NCBI GenBank assembly: GCA_017463585.1
Contig: JAFTOX010000003.1
Span: 124,001 to 188,000 of the forward strand
Origin: Rikenellaceae bacterium
GTDB lineage: Bacteria; Bacteroidota; Bacteroidia; Bacteroidales; Rikenellaceae
DNA: 64,000 bases
Direction: 5' to 3'
Shown here: positions 45,189 through 53,397 of the stretch, one piece after another
Numbering within the stretch: the first letter of the stretch is position 1
Layout of the letters: every line of letters starts with the position of its first letter
Position numbers and translations under genes: made by a program
The notes under the pieces: model-generated
Told to the model about the DNA's origin: nothing
The model's input: the letters and a program-made list of their open reading frames with translations, nothing else
The model's database searches: none

Positions 45189-45313
45189 GTGCAGTGATAT
45201 TTCGGCAGTTTGTCGGCGATGTTACAATGTGGTTACATCGTGCGGTGAGAATGCAATAAATCGATGATTATATACGTTATATTTAAAGTTAGAAATGACG
45301 TATTGTGTGGCAG

Positions 45314-45409
45314 TTCCCAAATAGAACAATCGATCTGCATTGGTACAGAATTATTGTGCGGTTGTTCTAAAAGTCGAAAGATTGTTTGATTGTTAATTTG
45401 GTTTGGGAA
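45314..45409. promoter_or_regulatory. Nested inverted repeats upstream of the AraC gene
   Basis: Outer pair TTCCCAAA (45314-45321) / TTTGGGAA (45402-45409); inner pair AGAACAA (45323-45329) / TTGTTCT (45362-45368). The inner right arm and outer right arm lie just upstream of the -7 box. Possible autoregulatory sites. Confidence 0.45.
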
Positions 45410-45416
45410 TAAACAT

Positions 45417-45424
45417 TACATTTG
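45417..45424 (+). promoter_or_regulatory. -7 box of the AraC gene
   Basis: TACATTTG, 21 bases before the ATG at 45446; GTTA 21 nt upstream is the best -33 match. Confidence 0.6.
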
Positions 45425-45445
45425 CATTTGTAAAAAAGTCAAAAA

Positions 45446-46357
45446 ATGAAAAATATGGATGATGAACTTGTTGAATTAAGCGTTACGCAGATTAAGGAGG
45501 CTATCGGCCAAAAGGACACTGTCGATGACTTCTTTGTCTTTCGTGCGTCGACCGAAGATCACTTCCTCGAAGGTCGCTCGTTGCGTCTGCGTTGCTTTAC
45601 GGTGATTCTTTGTACCCACGGTACCGAGAACGGAACAATCAACCTCGATCGGGTAAGTATCGACGAGGGTTCGTTGCTGATGTCGTTCCCAAATAATGTG
45701 ATTAGGATCGAGAAGGGCGAGCCTAAGGCACACGTGCGAGGTATTATCATTTCGCAGGAGTTTATGAGCAACCTGCACGTCGATGTCAAGAACTCGTTGC
45801 CGTTGTTTATGCAGCTGGCCTATAACCCGCTGATCAAATTGACTCCCGAACAGCAGTCAGATGTTGAGCGTTATCTCGATTTGTTGGAGAATATCTCGAC
45901 CAATGAGTCGCTCAAACATCGCGACCAGATTGTCAGTGGTCTGCTGATTTCGATGTTCTATCGCATTAGCGATATGTACGACCAGAGTCCCAAATTGGTC
46001 GACAAGGGCGACCGTTCGGTGCGCAATCGTCGTGAGGAGTACTTTGCGAAATTTATTAAGTTGCTCTCGGAAAACTTCAAGCGTGAGCGCACGGTTGGCT
46101 TCTACGCCGAGCAGATGTGCGTAACGCCTAAGTATCTGTCGTTGCTCATTAAAGAGTTTAGTGGCAGATCGGCTGCCGAGTGGATCGATAGCTATGTGAT
46201 TATCGAGGCTAAGACGTTGTTGCGTTATTCGACAATGAGTATTCAAGAGGTTGCCTACACGCTCAACTTCTCGTCGCAGTCGTTTTTCGGCAAGTATTTC
46301 AAACACTTGACAGGTATGTCGCCCAGCGAGTATAAACTCTCGCACGGCAAAGAGTAA
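45446..46357 (+). CDS. AraC-family transcription regulator
   Basis: 303 aa. N-terminal cupin-like sensor (FRASTEDHFLEGRSLRLRCFTVILCTHGTENGTINLDRVSIDEGSLLMSFP) and C-terminal pair of helix-turn-helix motifs (ERTVGFYAEQMCVTPKYLSLLIKEFSGRSAAEWID and TMSIQEVAYTLNFSSQSFFGKYFKHLTGMSPSEYK), the second being the AraC signature. Regulated genes unknown; the flanking genes are unrelated in function. Confidence 0.92.
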   Translation: MKNMDDELVELSVTQIKEAIGQKDTVDDFFVFRASTEDHFLEGRSLRLRCFTVILCTHGTENGTINLDRVSIDEGSLLMSFPNNVIRIEKGEPKAHVRGIIISQEFMSNLHVDVKNSLPLFMQLAYNPLIKLTPEQQSDVERYLDLLENISTNESLKHRDQIVSGLLISMFYRISDMYDQSPKLVDKGDRSVRNRREEYFAKFIKLLSENFKRERTVGFYAEQMCVTPKYLSLLIKEFSGRSAAEWIDSYVIIEAKTLLRYSTMSIQEVAYTLNFSSQSFFGKYFKHLTGMSPSEYKLSHGKE

Positions 46358-46379
46358 TTTGCAGATACGACCCTAAACG

Positions 46380-46413
46380 AAAGGCCGCCCTCCACATTTG
46401 GAAGGCGGCCTTT
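46380..46413. terminator. Bidirectional terminator
   Basis: Perfect stem AAAGGCCGCC (46380-46389) / GGCGGCCTTT (46404-46413), 14-nt loop, between the convergent AraC and carboxynorspermidine dehydrogenase-like genes. Confidence 0.85.
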
Positions 46414-46434
46414 GATTTAAGCCTATCGTGTCGA

Positions 46435-47625
46435 CTACAACTCGATATCAACATCGAACAGCTCGTGCCAAGGCAGACCCTGCTCGCCCAGCTCAGCCAG
46501 GAACGGATCGGGATCGAACTCCTCAACGTTGAATACGCCTGCGCCGCGCCACAGACCCTTTGCCCACATCGATGCACCCAATGCTGCGGGAACACCCGTA
46601 GTGAAACTGACAGCCTGAGTACCCGTCTCAGCAAATGCCTTCTCGTGGTCGCAGTTGTTGTAAATATAATAGGTGCGCTCCTTGCCGTCCTTGATACCGC
46701 GAATACGGCAACCAATCGAGGTCTGACCGTGGTAGTTTGCGCCGAGCGACTTGGGATCGGGCAGAACAGCCTTCAAGAACTGAATAGGAACGATCTCAAC
46801 ACCATTGTAAATAATCGGATCAATGCGTGCCATACCGATGTTCTGGATCACGCGCAGGTGGGTCAGATACTCCTGACCGAAGGTCATCCAGAAACGTGCG
46901 CGCTTGATGGTGGGGTAGTTCTTCACCAGCGACTCCAACTCCTCGTGGTAGATCAGATACGACTCACGCTCGCCAATCTCGGGGTAGTTCAGCGGCTTGT
47001 GAATCTCGTGCGGTTCAGTTACCACCCACTTGCCATTCTCCCAATAGCGACCCTTCTGCGTTACCTCGCGAATGTTGATTTCGGGGTTGAAGTTGGTTGC
47101 GAATGCCATACCGTGGTTACCGGCGTTGCAATCGACGATATCCAAGTAGTGAATCTCGTCGAAGTGGTGCTTAGCAGCGTATGCGGTGAAGATAGCCGTT
47201 ACGCCCGGGTCGAAACCACAACCCAAGATCGCCGTCAAACCCTTCTCGCGGAAACGCTCCTGGTATGCCCACTGCCACGAATATTCGAACTTAGCCTCGT
47301 CCTTAGGCTCGTAGTTGGCCGTATCGAGATAGTTGGCGTTGCACTCCAAGCAAGCGTCCATAATAGTCAGATCCTGATAGGGGAGCGCCACATTGATAAC
47401 GATATCGGGCTTGTACTCCTTCATCAGCGCAACCAATTCGGGCACGCTGTCGGCATCAACCTGAGCTGTCTTTACACGACCGCCACCGATCTGCTCGGCA
47501 ACAGCATCACACTTCGATTTAGTACGGCTTGCGAGCATTACGTCCGTGAACACGGGATTAGCCGCAACCTTCTGGGTTACAACGGTGCCGACACCGCCTG
47601 CACCGATAATCAGAGCTTTACACAT
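46435..47625 (-). CDS. Carboxynorspermidine/carboxyspermidine dehydrogenase-like (saccharopine dehydrogenase family)
   Basis: 396 aa. N-terminal NAD(P) Rossmann motif ALIIGAGGVGTVVTQKVA; ILGCGFDPGVTAIFTAYAAKHHFDEI and DCNAGNHGMAFATNF are characteristic of the bacterial polyamine branch of the saccharopine dehydrogenase family. It condenses aspartate semialdehyde with putrescine or diaminopropane reductively, giving carboxy(nor)spermidine in the alternative spermidine route used by many gut Bacteroidota. The decarboxylase partner is not in the window. Confidence 0.85.
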   Translation of the reverse strand: MCKALIIGAGGVGTVVTQKVAANPVFTDVMLASRTKSKCDAVAEQIGGGRVKTAQVDADSVPELVALMKEYKPDIVINVALPYQDLTIMDACLECNANYLDTANYEPKDEAKFEYSWQWAYQERFREKGLTAILGCGFDPGVTAIFTAYAAKHHFDEIHYLDIVDCNAGNHGMAFATNFNPEINIREVTQKGRYWENGKWVVTEPHEIHKPLNYPEIGERESYLIYHEELESLVKNYPTIKRARFWMTFGQEYLTHLRVIQNIGMARIDPIIYNGVEIVPIQFLKAVLPDPKSLGANYHGQTSIGCRIRGIKDGKERTYYIYNNCDHEKAFAETGTQAVSFTTGVPAALGASMWAKGLWRGAGVFNVEEFDPDPFLAELGEQGLPWHELFDVDIEL

Positions 47626-47661
47626 AAGTCTATATTTTTGTTTGTTGTATTCTTATTCGGA

Positions 47662-47692
47662 CAAATATAACCAAATTATTCCACACTGCAAA
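47662..47692 (-). promoter_or_regulatory. Promoter of the carboxynorspermidine dehydrogenase-like gene
   Basis: Minus strand TTTG (47689-47692), 19-nt spacer, TATATTTG (47662-47669), 36 bases before the ATG. Confidence 0.7.
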
Positions 47693-47768
47693 ATGCGAAT
47701 GAAAAATTGTAAATGAGTAGCCAAAATTGCGACCCATTGTGGCATTTGCGAAAAAAAGCAACGAATAA

Positions 47769-47800
47769 TTTGTGCAAATGGAAAATAGTTTATACATTTG
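47769..47800 (+). promoter_or_regulatory. Promoter of tRNA-Lys
   Basis: TTTG (47769-47772), exactly 20 nt, TACATTTG (47793-47800); same geometry as the tRNA-Met promoter. Confidence 0.85.
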
Positions 47801-47843
47801 CACCACCAAAAATCGAGGTTTCGACCTTTGAGAGTATGGCGAT

Positions 47844-47916
47844 GATCCGGTAGCTCAGTCGGTAGAGCACAACACTTTTAATGTTGGGGTCCCGGGTTCG
47901 AGCCCCGGCCGGATCA
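47844..47916 (+). tRNA. tRNA-Lys (TTT)
   Basis: Acceptor GATCCGG/CCGGATC, D-stem GCTC/GAGC, anticodon stem CAACA/TGTTG around CTTTTAA (anticodon TTT), T-arm CCGGG-TTCGAGC-CCCGG, discriminator A. The tyrosine recombinase gene begins about 200 bases downstream, so the 3' end is the likely att site of the island. Confidence 0.95.
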
Positions 47917-47922
47917 CCTGAT

Positions 47923-47962
47923 AAAATCTCTGATAATCACTCGATTATCGGAGATTTTTTTA
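47923..47962 (+). terminator. Terminator after tRNA-Lys
   Basis: Stem AAATCTC-T-GATAAT / ATTATC-G-GAGATTT with a 6-nt loop followed by T7. Confidence 0.9.
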
Positions 47963-48055
47963 TTTTTGTGATTTTTCTTAAAGTCTATTTTGCGCTTGAA
48001 ATTTGGGTGTTTTTAGGCAAATTTTAGTATGATTTGCCCTCGAATTTCATCATTT

Positions 48056-48079
48056 GTTGTCCACAATGTTGTCCACAAA
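48056..48079. repeat. Direct repeat GTTGTCCACA x2 before the integrase
   Basis: Two copies of GTTGTCCACA at 48056-48065 and 48068-48077, 12-bp period, about 40 bases before the integrase ATG. They could be arm-type recombinase sites. Confidence 0.5.
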
Positions 48080-48117
48080 AATCGCTTTATAGCTTGTTTG
48101 CATAATGCTGCAACAAG

Positions 48118-49338
48118 ATGAGTATTAGAATCTTAGCTGTCTGTAGAAAGGATAGACAGACGAAAAACGGAAAAGTACCTATTAATTTACGTGTTATGCA
48201 TAAGCGAAAAACACGGTGGGTTTCGCTTGGAATAACTATTAAATTAGAGCATTGGGACGATGAAAATAACTGCATAAAGACATCGACGAAGGCTCTAATG
48301 GCTGCCCAACTCAAAATCGACAAAAGGATTGAAGAGTTGCAACGAAAGATTTACCGATTAGAGGTGCTTGGTATGGAAGTTAATCTCGATAACCTTTTTG
48401 AAACTAATGGTCGTAAAGTAAGATGTTCGATAGGTGATGCAATAATGCAAAATATCAATCGTCTTGAATCTTTCGGTAAGTATGCCTCTGCCTCCAAATA
48501 TCGCTCTTTGATGTCAAGTTTGGATAGGTTTAAGTCATTGGATATTCGTCTTGATGAGATTGATGTTTCGTTCTTGCGTGATTTTGAAATTTATTTGCGA
48601 AAAATTGGGAACGTTAATAATAGCATTGCAACCAAATTCGCAATATTCAAAGCTACATATAATCGAGCATTGACAGAGGGATTGTTTGTTTTACGCACAA
48701 CGAGTCCCTTTGTTCAATATAAAGTTGGTAGCCTTTGGACACGAACTCGCAAACGTGCCATTACAAAATCCGATGTTCGTGCATTGATGGCGTTAAATAT
48801 CCCCGGCTCTGATCAAAATGATTATCGCTCTTTCGCAAGAGATATATTTCTATTTTCATATTTCACAGCAGGAATTAATTTCACGGATATAGCCTCGTTG
48901 CGATATAAAGATTTCTATGATGGGCGAATCAGTTATTCGCGAAATAAGACTCAGAAGTTGCTGACGTTTCGCCTTACTCCTATGGCACTCGAAATCATAT
49001 TGAAATATATGAAAATTGGAGCTTCGCCTGATGATTATATTTTCCCAATATTGAATCGAGAGATTCATATTACCTCTTTGCAGATATATAATCGAATGCA
49101 CAAGGTTCTGGGGAAGGTTAATCGCGAGTTGAAGAAGTTAGGTGAGCAGATAGGTTTGCAAATTCCCCTCACCACCTACGTAGCCCGCCACACCTATGCG
49201 ACGGTACTCAAACGCGAGGGAGTGAATGTTGCTTTGATCTCCGAATCGCTCGGACATTCGAATATCCAAACGACTCAAATCTACCTCGACTCCTTCGAAA
49301 ACTCGCAGATTGACGAGGCGATGAAGCATTTATTGTGA
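48118..49338 (+). CDS. Tyrosine recombinase (integrase) of the tRNA-Lys island
   Basis: 406 aa. N-terminal SAM-like arm/core-binding region (ILAVCRKDRQTKNGKVPINLRV..., residues ~1-200), then the catalytic domain with YVARHTYATVL (H-x-x-R box in the R-H order seen here), LGHSNIQTTQIYLD (His and nucleophile Tyr). The first catalytic Arg region reads SYFTAGINFTDIASLRYKD, with Ala where many relatives have Arg, as in IntDOT-type Bacteroides integrases. Bacteroidota phage/ICE integrase family. It lies just inside the presumed left end of the element, followed by a strong terminator. Confidence 0.92.
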   Translation: MSIRILAVCRKDRQTKNGKVPINLRVMHKRKTRWVSLGITIKLEHWDDENNCIKTSTKALMAAQLKIDKRIEELQRKIYRLEVLGMEVNLDNLFETNGRKVRCSIGDAIMQNINRLESFGKYASASKYRSLMSSLDRFKSLDIRLDEIDVSFLRDFEIYLRKIGNVNNSIATKFAIFKATYNRALTEGLFVLRTTSPFVQYKVGSLWTRTRKRAITKSDVRALMALNIPGSDQNDYRSFARDIFLFSYFTAGINFTDIASLRYKDFYDGRISYSRNKTQKLLTFRLTPMALEIILKYMKIGASPDDYIFPILNREIHITSLQIYNRMHKVLGKVNRELKKLGEQIGLQIPLTTYVARHTYATVLKREGVNVALISESLGHSNIQTTQIYLDSFENSQIDEAMKHLL

Positions 49339-49345
49339 AAAAGAT

Positions 49346-49387
49346 GGGGATTATCTGCCTAATTGGGTAGATAGTCCCCTAATTTTT
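49346..49387 (+). terminator. Terminator after the integrase
   Basis: Long stem GGGGA-TTATCT-GCC / GGG-TAGATA-GTCCCC with a short loop followed by AATTTTTT. Confidence 0.85.
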
Positions 49388-49389
49388 TG

Positions 49390-49397
49390 TAAATTTG
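49390..49397 (+). promoter_or_regulatory. -7 box of the 314-aa gene
   Basis: TAAATTTG, 26 bases before the ATG at 49424. Confidence 0.5.
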
Positions 49398-49423
49398 AGC
49401 AGAATAATTACAAAAGTAACCCA

Positions 49424-50368
49424 ATGGAATCACTCGCAAATTCAAGTATAGAGTACGAAGATCTCGTTCTAAATCAGAAAATGTTCGATGCGCAAATGAC
49501 AATCCTTAAAGAGCATTATGGTGAACGCATTGAAGATGTTCGACAATACTTTACTAAAATCGAGGATGATGGCGAAACATATTATTGTGCACGAGTACGC
49601 CCCATCTCATTCGAAAAACTCGCAACGGTCTATAATCCTCCAATGCAATATAATCTGCCTCAATACCCTGAATATATATTGCACTATTTGGAAGAGACAT
49701 TAATGATTATTGATCTGTGGATTCGACGTCAGAAAGAGATGGTAGAATTTTTCGAGCAAGAGGTGTTTGACGAGAGTATGTACTATCAGAAAAACCTTAA
49801 TAAGGAACTGCTTGAATTGTATATAAAGTGCAAGAAAGAGATTCCAACTCGTCGGTACAAACATAATGAGGTATCACTCTCGATCAACAAAGGATTTAGA
49901 AAAAACCACAAGCGAGTTCGTATTCCCAATTTTGACAATTGGTTGTTTCGAGCAGCCATTCCGCAATATATCGAGCAATGTTATCCTGCAATAAAGTCGG
50001 TAGAGGATGCAGAAATCGTACTTAGTCATCTGCGCCGTGCGGGACGACCTAATGATGTCGAGTTTCTTAATGAGGTGATTTACGGAACATACAGACTGAT
50101 TCACGACTTTGACAACAGCAAAGTGAAAGTTCCATTGAACGAGTGTAAAATCATCAATTGCTATGTTCGATTTATTGGGCTGGTCGATAAGGATAACGAG
50201 GTGATTGACGAACTGAATATCGCAGCTCGAATCCGCGAAATCGAGAAACATAACAAACAAGAGCAAATGGTGCTCAACAAGGCACGGAGACTGAATATTA
50301 ATACTCTTGATCTTATTGATAGTTTCTTGTTAAATCAGCCTTTATTTCTTGATCTCAGACAAGAATAA
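49424..50368 (+). CDS. Hypothetical protein, 314 aa, island cargo
   Basis: Acidic-to-neutral soluble protein with no signal peptide or membrane segment, largely helical. Features: a Tyr-rich middle (PPMQYNLPQYPEYILHYLEETLMIIDLWIRRQKEM), a basic stretch with KGFRKNHKRVRIPNFDNWLF that could bind nucleic acid, and a helical C-terminus with IEKHNKQEQMVLNKARRLN. Second gene of the island, own -7 box and terminator. I do not recognise a family. Confidence 0.7.
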   Translation: MESLANSSIEYEDLVLNQKMFDAQMTILKEHYGERIEDVRQYFTKIEDDGETYYCARVRPISFEKLATVYNPPMQYNLPQYPEYILHYLEETLMIIDLWIRRQKEMVEFFEQEVFDESMYYQKNLNKELLELYIKCKKEIPTRRYKHNEVSLSINKGFRKNHKRVRIPNFDNWLFRAAIPQYIEQCYPAIKSVEDAEIVLSHLRRAGRPNDVEFLNEVIYGTYRLIHDFDNSKVKVPLNECKIINCYVRFIGLVDKDNEVIDELNIAARIREIEKHNKQEQMVLNKARRLNINTLDLIDSFLLNQPLFLDLRQE

Positions 50369-50462
50369 CAAAATATTTTCAGCCACGTTCCCTCTCATTT
50401 TGTAGGCTTTTCTTCCTTCGCGCGTATATAATATGTACGCTATTTGGAAATAATATTTTTAG

Positions 50463-50500
50463 AAAGAATAGGTGTCATTTTCGATACCTATTCTTTTTAT
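50463..50500 (+). terminator. Terminator after the 314-aa gene
   Basis: 11-bp stem AAAGAATAGGT (50463-50473) / ACCTATTCTTT (50486-50496), followed by T's. Confidence 0.85.
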
Positions 50501-50520
50501 TTTTCGGGTAATTTTCACCA

Positions 50521-50602
50521 TACTTTTGTACCAGCGATCAAGATCTAAGTGCACACGGTCGCTCGGTAAAACTTTCTCTGCAGCCGATACAAATCAGAGA
50601 AA
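50521..50602 (+). promoter_or_regulatory. -7 box and structured leader of the 174-aa gene
   Basis: TACTTTTG at 50521-50528, then a ~90-nt leader containing AGCGA/TCGCT and the stem TTTCTCTG (50573-50580) / CAGAGAAA (50595-50602), ending 21 bases before the ATG. The long folded leader is unusual for this window. Confidence 0.45.
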
Positions 50603-50623
50603 AAAATTAAAAATATAAGTATT

Positions 50624-51148
50624 ATGAATAAGAAAGTTTTCATTGCTGACAACGTTCAGCAGACAGCTATCAACGAGATGGCGAACAACACTCCGTTGCG
50701 AGTGATCAAATTAAAAACAGAGTCGAACGATAAGGCTTTCAATGCCCTGAACAACGCCATCAAGGCAGGCGCAACTACCCTTATCGTAACTCCTCGTGTG
50801 GACGTTGCAGGTTGTGGATACGTATGGTTTGGTATCCGCAAGGAGCAAACTGAGTTGGATGGCAAGCTCCTACTGAATGAGCAGATTGCCAACTACATCA
50901 AGGCATTCTTGATGGGTGAGAAACTGCCGACAGTAACTAACTGCAATCCTGACAACGCAATCTGCTGTCAAGAGGAGTGGTTGGCAACCGTTGAAGCTGA
51001 GGTTGCCAAGTTGGCTGACAGCTCTTACGAGGAGTACCAGCAGAACGACGAGGGTATTGGCTACCTCTTTCAGAAGTACACCTTTGCCAATGGTAAGGTG
51101 GTGATGCCTGCACAGCAAGTGGCTGATGTTGCCGAGCTGTTCAGCTAA
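50624..51148 (+). CDS. Hypothetical protein, 174 aa, island cargo
   Basis: Soluble alpha/beta protein: MNKKVFIADNVQQTAINEMANNTPLRVIKLKT, then GATTLIVTPRVDVAGCGYVWFGIRKEQ, then a helical acidic half with the CNPDNAICCQEEWLATVEAEVAKLADSSYEEYQQ segment (Cys pair). Codon choice is more like the core genes (well-used codons), suggesting good expression. It ends 54 bases before the helicase-like gene, with which it is probably co-transcribed. No family recognised. Confidence 0.7.
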   Translation: MNKKVFIADNVQQTAINEMANNTPLRVIKLKTESNDKAFNALNNAIKAGATTLIVTPRVDVAGCGYVWFGIRKEQTELDGKLLLNEQIANYIKAFLMGEKLPTVTNCNPDNAICCQEEWLATVEAEVAKLADSSYEEYQQNDEGIGYLFQKYTFANGKVVMPAQQVADVAELFS

Positions 51149-51202
51149 TACTTAATCCTATCGAGGGAGGTATCTCAAAGCCTCCCTCACTTTTTCGTAG
51201 CT

Positions 51203-52960
51203 ATGAAAAAGAACGAAATTACAATTGCACAACACCAACGATTGAGTGATGTGCTGACCGAGATCCCGACGGGTGTAATACTTAATAAAACGATTACGGG
51301 TTGTGGAGCTACTCACTCGGAGATTCACGCAAAACGCAACTCGATCATCATCGAGCCTAATCTGCCCGTGATTGATGGCAAGTGTGCAAAACACCCCGAT
51401 ATCTTCGGCGTTAAGGAGGGCGTAACGAAAGAAGAGATCGTAGCCTATCTGAAACATAAAACAGATTGTGGCTATCACAAGATTCTCACAACACCCGAAA
51501 GTTTTCCAAAGGTACGATCGGCACTCTATGAGGCAGCGGAGAGAATCTACGATGATTGGTTTCTGCTCTTTGACGAATGTGAGCGTACAATCCAAGACGC
51601 AGGATTTCGTGGTACGATTACTTTGCCAATGGACGACTTCTTTCGCTGTCGTAATAAGGCAATGGTATCGGCAACGCCTATTGTACCTTCTGACCCTCGT
51701 TTTGCGGAGCAGAAGTTCCGACAGTTGATACTCTCACCGAGCTATGATTACAAACGCCCCATCAAACTCATACATACGAACAATATGGTTGGGTGGTTGG
51801 TAACGTTTATCAATGATTCACTCGAAATGGAATTGCCCTGCTGCATATTCGTAAATTCGGCAGAATTGATCTATCAACTGATCAAGACTCTGAGGATCGA
51901 GAACCGTAGCAAAGTCTTTTGTAGCGCAGACAGTGTGAAGCGATTGAGAACTCTTGGTTTCAATAACGCCCACACACTATTAGAAGAACTTGCCGAGATC
52001 AATTTCTTCACAAGTCGGTTCTACTCTGCCGTCGATATTGATTGCGACAAGCGAGTAGGCGTGATTATGTTGTCTGATCCACGTTTTGCCGACTACACGA
52101 TGATTGATCCTCTGACCGAAGCGGTGCAGATTGTGGGTAGATTTCGTAATGGGGTTGAAGATGTAGCACATATTTTCTACACAGATCCCTCACTCACTTA
52201 TAAAACCCAAGAGCAACTAACCGAAGAATTGGCGAGTTGCGAGGAGGTTTATAAAGCTGTAAGCGCAATCGCAACCACTACCGCCCGAGCACAAGAGAAC
52301 AAACAAGAGGCTCTGCGGGTTATGCCCCATCATCGCTTTATGCGTGAAGACGGTCAGCGCAACTACTTTATGTGGGATAATGCCTATGATGACGAACGGA
52401 TTAAACTCTACTACACCGATCCTCTGTTATTAAAAACAGCATACGAACGGACGTTCTGTGTAGAGTTCTACGAATACATCTATCCTGATAAAGAGTGCGT
52501 GAGATTGATTCGCCCCGTACAGAAGATTGATACTCGGGATTTGTTTCGAGGTGTTATTAAGCAGTTGGAGCTGTATGAGAATAGCAATCTTCCCGTGCAG
52601 TATATTCAAGCTACACTCACCACTCAGCTACATCTAATGATTGACACCTACTATGCGTTTGGCAAAGAGACTATCGAGGCACGAGGATATCGACTTGATA
52701 AATTCAAAGAGGATCTGCGCGAGAACGAGTGTCAGATGCTGTTAAGCTGCGATGCAATGAGAGAGTTCGTCTACTCTCGGCTGAAAGTTGGAGAGACTGT
52801 TTCTGTAAGGGAGGTAAGATCGATTCTAACCCAAGCGATTGACCATTTTGGTATCCCTTACAAAAAGGAGGTTTCATCACGTTTGCTAAAACACTTTTTT
52901 AAGTTTGAAAGGCGACGAAATATGCACGAACGACAGATACATATTGTTGAGAAGATCTAA
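51203..52960 (+). CDS. SF2 helicase-like protein of mobile elements
   Basis: 585 aa. Helicase-type motifs are in order but degenerate: motif I region TITGCGATHSEI (GCGAT-H in place of GxGKT), motif II LLFDECERT (DECE), motif III MVSATPIVPSDP (SAT) and motif VI EAVQIVGRFRNG (QxxGRxxR). A helical C-terminal region (~400-585) with FGKETIEARGYRLDKFKEDL follows. The Walker A lysine is missing, so ATP turnover is uncertain. Family function unknown; location suggests mobile-element DNA metabolism. Confidence 0.65.
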   Translation: MKKNEITIAQHQRLSDVLTEIPTGVILNKTITGCGATHSEIHAKRNSIIIEPNLPVIDGKCAKHPDIFGVKEGVTKEEIVAYLKHKTDCGYHKILTTPESFPKVRSALYEAAERIYDDWFLLFDECERTIQDAGFRGTITLPMDDFFRCRNKAMVSATPIVPSDPRFAEQKFRQLILSPSYDYKRPIKLIHTNNMVGWLVTFINDSLEMELPCCIFVNSAELIYQLIKTLRIENRSKVFCSADSVKRLRTLGFNNAHTLLEELAEINFFTSRFYSAVDIDCDKRVGVIMLSDPRFADYTMIDPLTEAVQIVGRFRNGVEDVAHIFYTDPSLTYKTQEQLTEELASCEEVYKAVSAIATTTARAQENKQEALRVMPHHRFMREDGQRNYFMWDNAYDDERIKLYYTDPLLLKTAYERTFCVEFYEYIYPDKECVRLIRPVQKIDTRDLFRGVIKQLELYENSNLPVQYIQATLTTQLHLMIDTYYAFGKETIEARGYRLDKFKEDLRENECQMLLSCDAMREFVYSRLKVGETVSVREVRSILTQAIDHFGIPYKKEVSSRLLKHFFKFERRRNMHERQIHIVEKI

Positions 52961-52977
52961 CTTGTAAAACTCAGTGA

Positions 52978-53176
52978 ATGACATAAAATCTGAAAGGGGC
53001 TATATAACTACCCATTTTTAGAAAACGTGTCATTTACTTTTTCTATGACATAAAATTCAAATGGGTCTATAAATATACCCCTTTTTGAAAAAAGTGTCAT
53101 ACGATTTTTTATTTTTATAAGATGACAAGAAATTCAAATGGGTCTATATACTACCCCAAAATGAAAAACGTGTCAT
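52978..53176. repeat. Three tandem 55-56 bp palindromic elements
   Basis: Copies at 52978-53033, 53045-53100 and 53122-53176. Each begins ATGACA, ends TGTCAT, and has an inner AAATGGGTCTATA / TATACCCC-type inverted core, so the whole unit folds on itself. Spacers of 11 and 21 bp. The copies differ mainly at unpaired positions. The remaining gap to 53397 has a TCCCATATTTTGGGA palindrome (~53259-53273) and no ORF. Confidence 0.8.
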
Positions 53177-53397
53177 CGGCTCGTTCTGCCACTCCCTCAA
53201 AATACCCCCTCCCCATCTTGGTAAGTAAAGTGATTTTTAATAAGGTGTGATATCTGTTTTCCCATATTTTGGGATATTAAAAAGCCCTTCGTTCAAATAC
53301 TATTACAAATGCCCGAAAATAGCTTTATATAACAACTAAGACCTACAATGAGTAGTTAGTATTTTATTTTTATTAACCACTTAAATGTTTTATTGTT

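Noticed and set aside
53256..53275. TCCCATATTTTGGGA palindrome as a fourth copy of the 56-bp element
   Set aside because: It lacks the ATGACA/TGTCAT ends and is too short; only a local palindrome.
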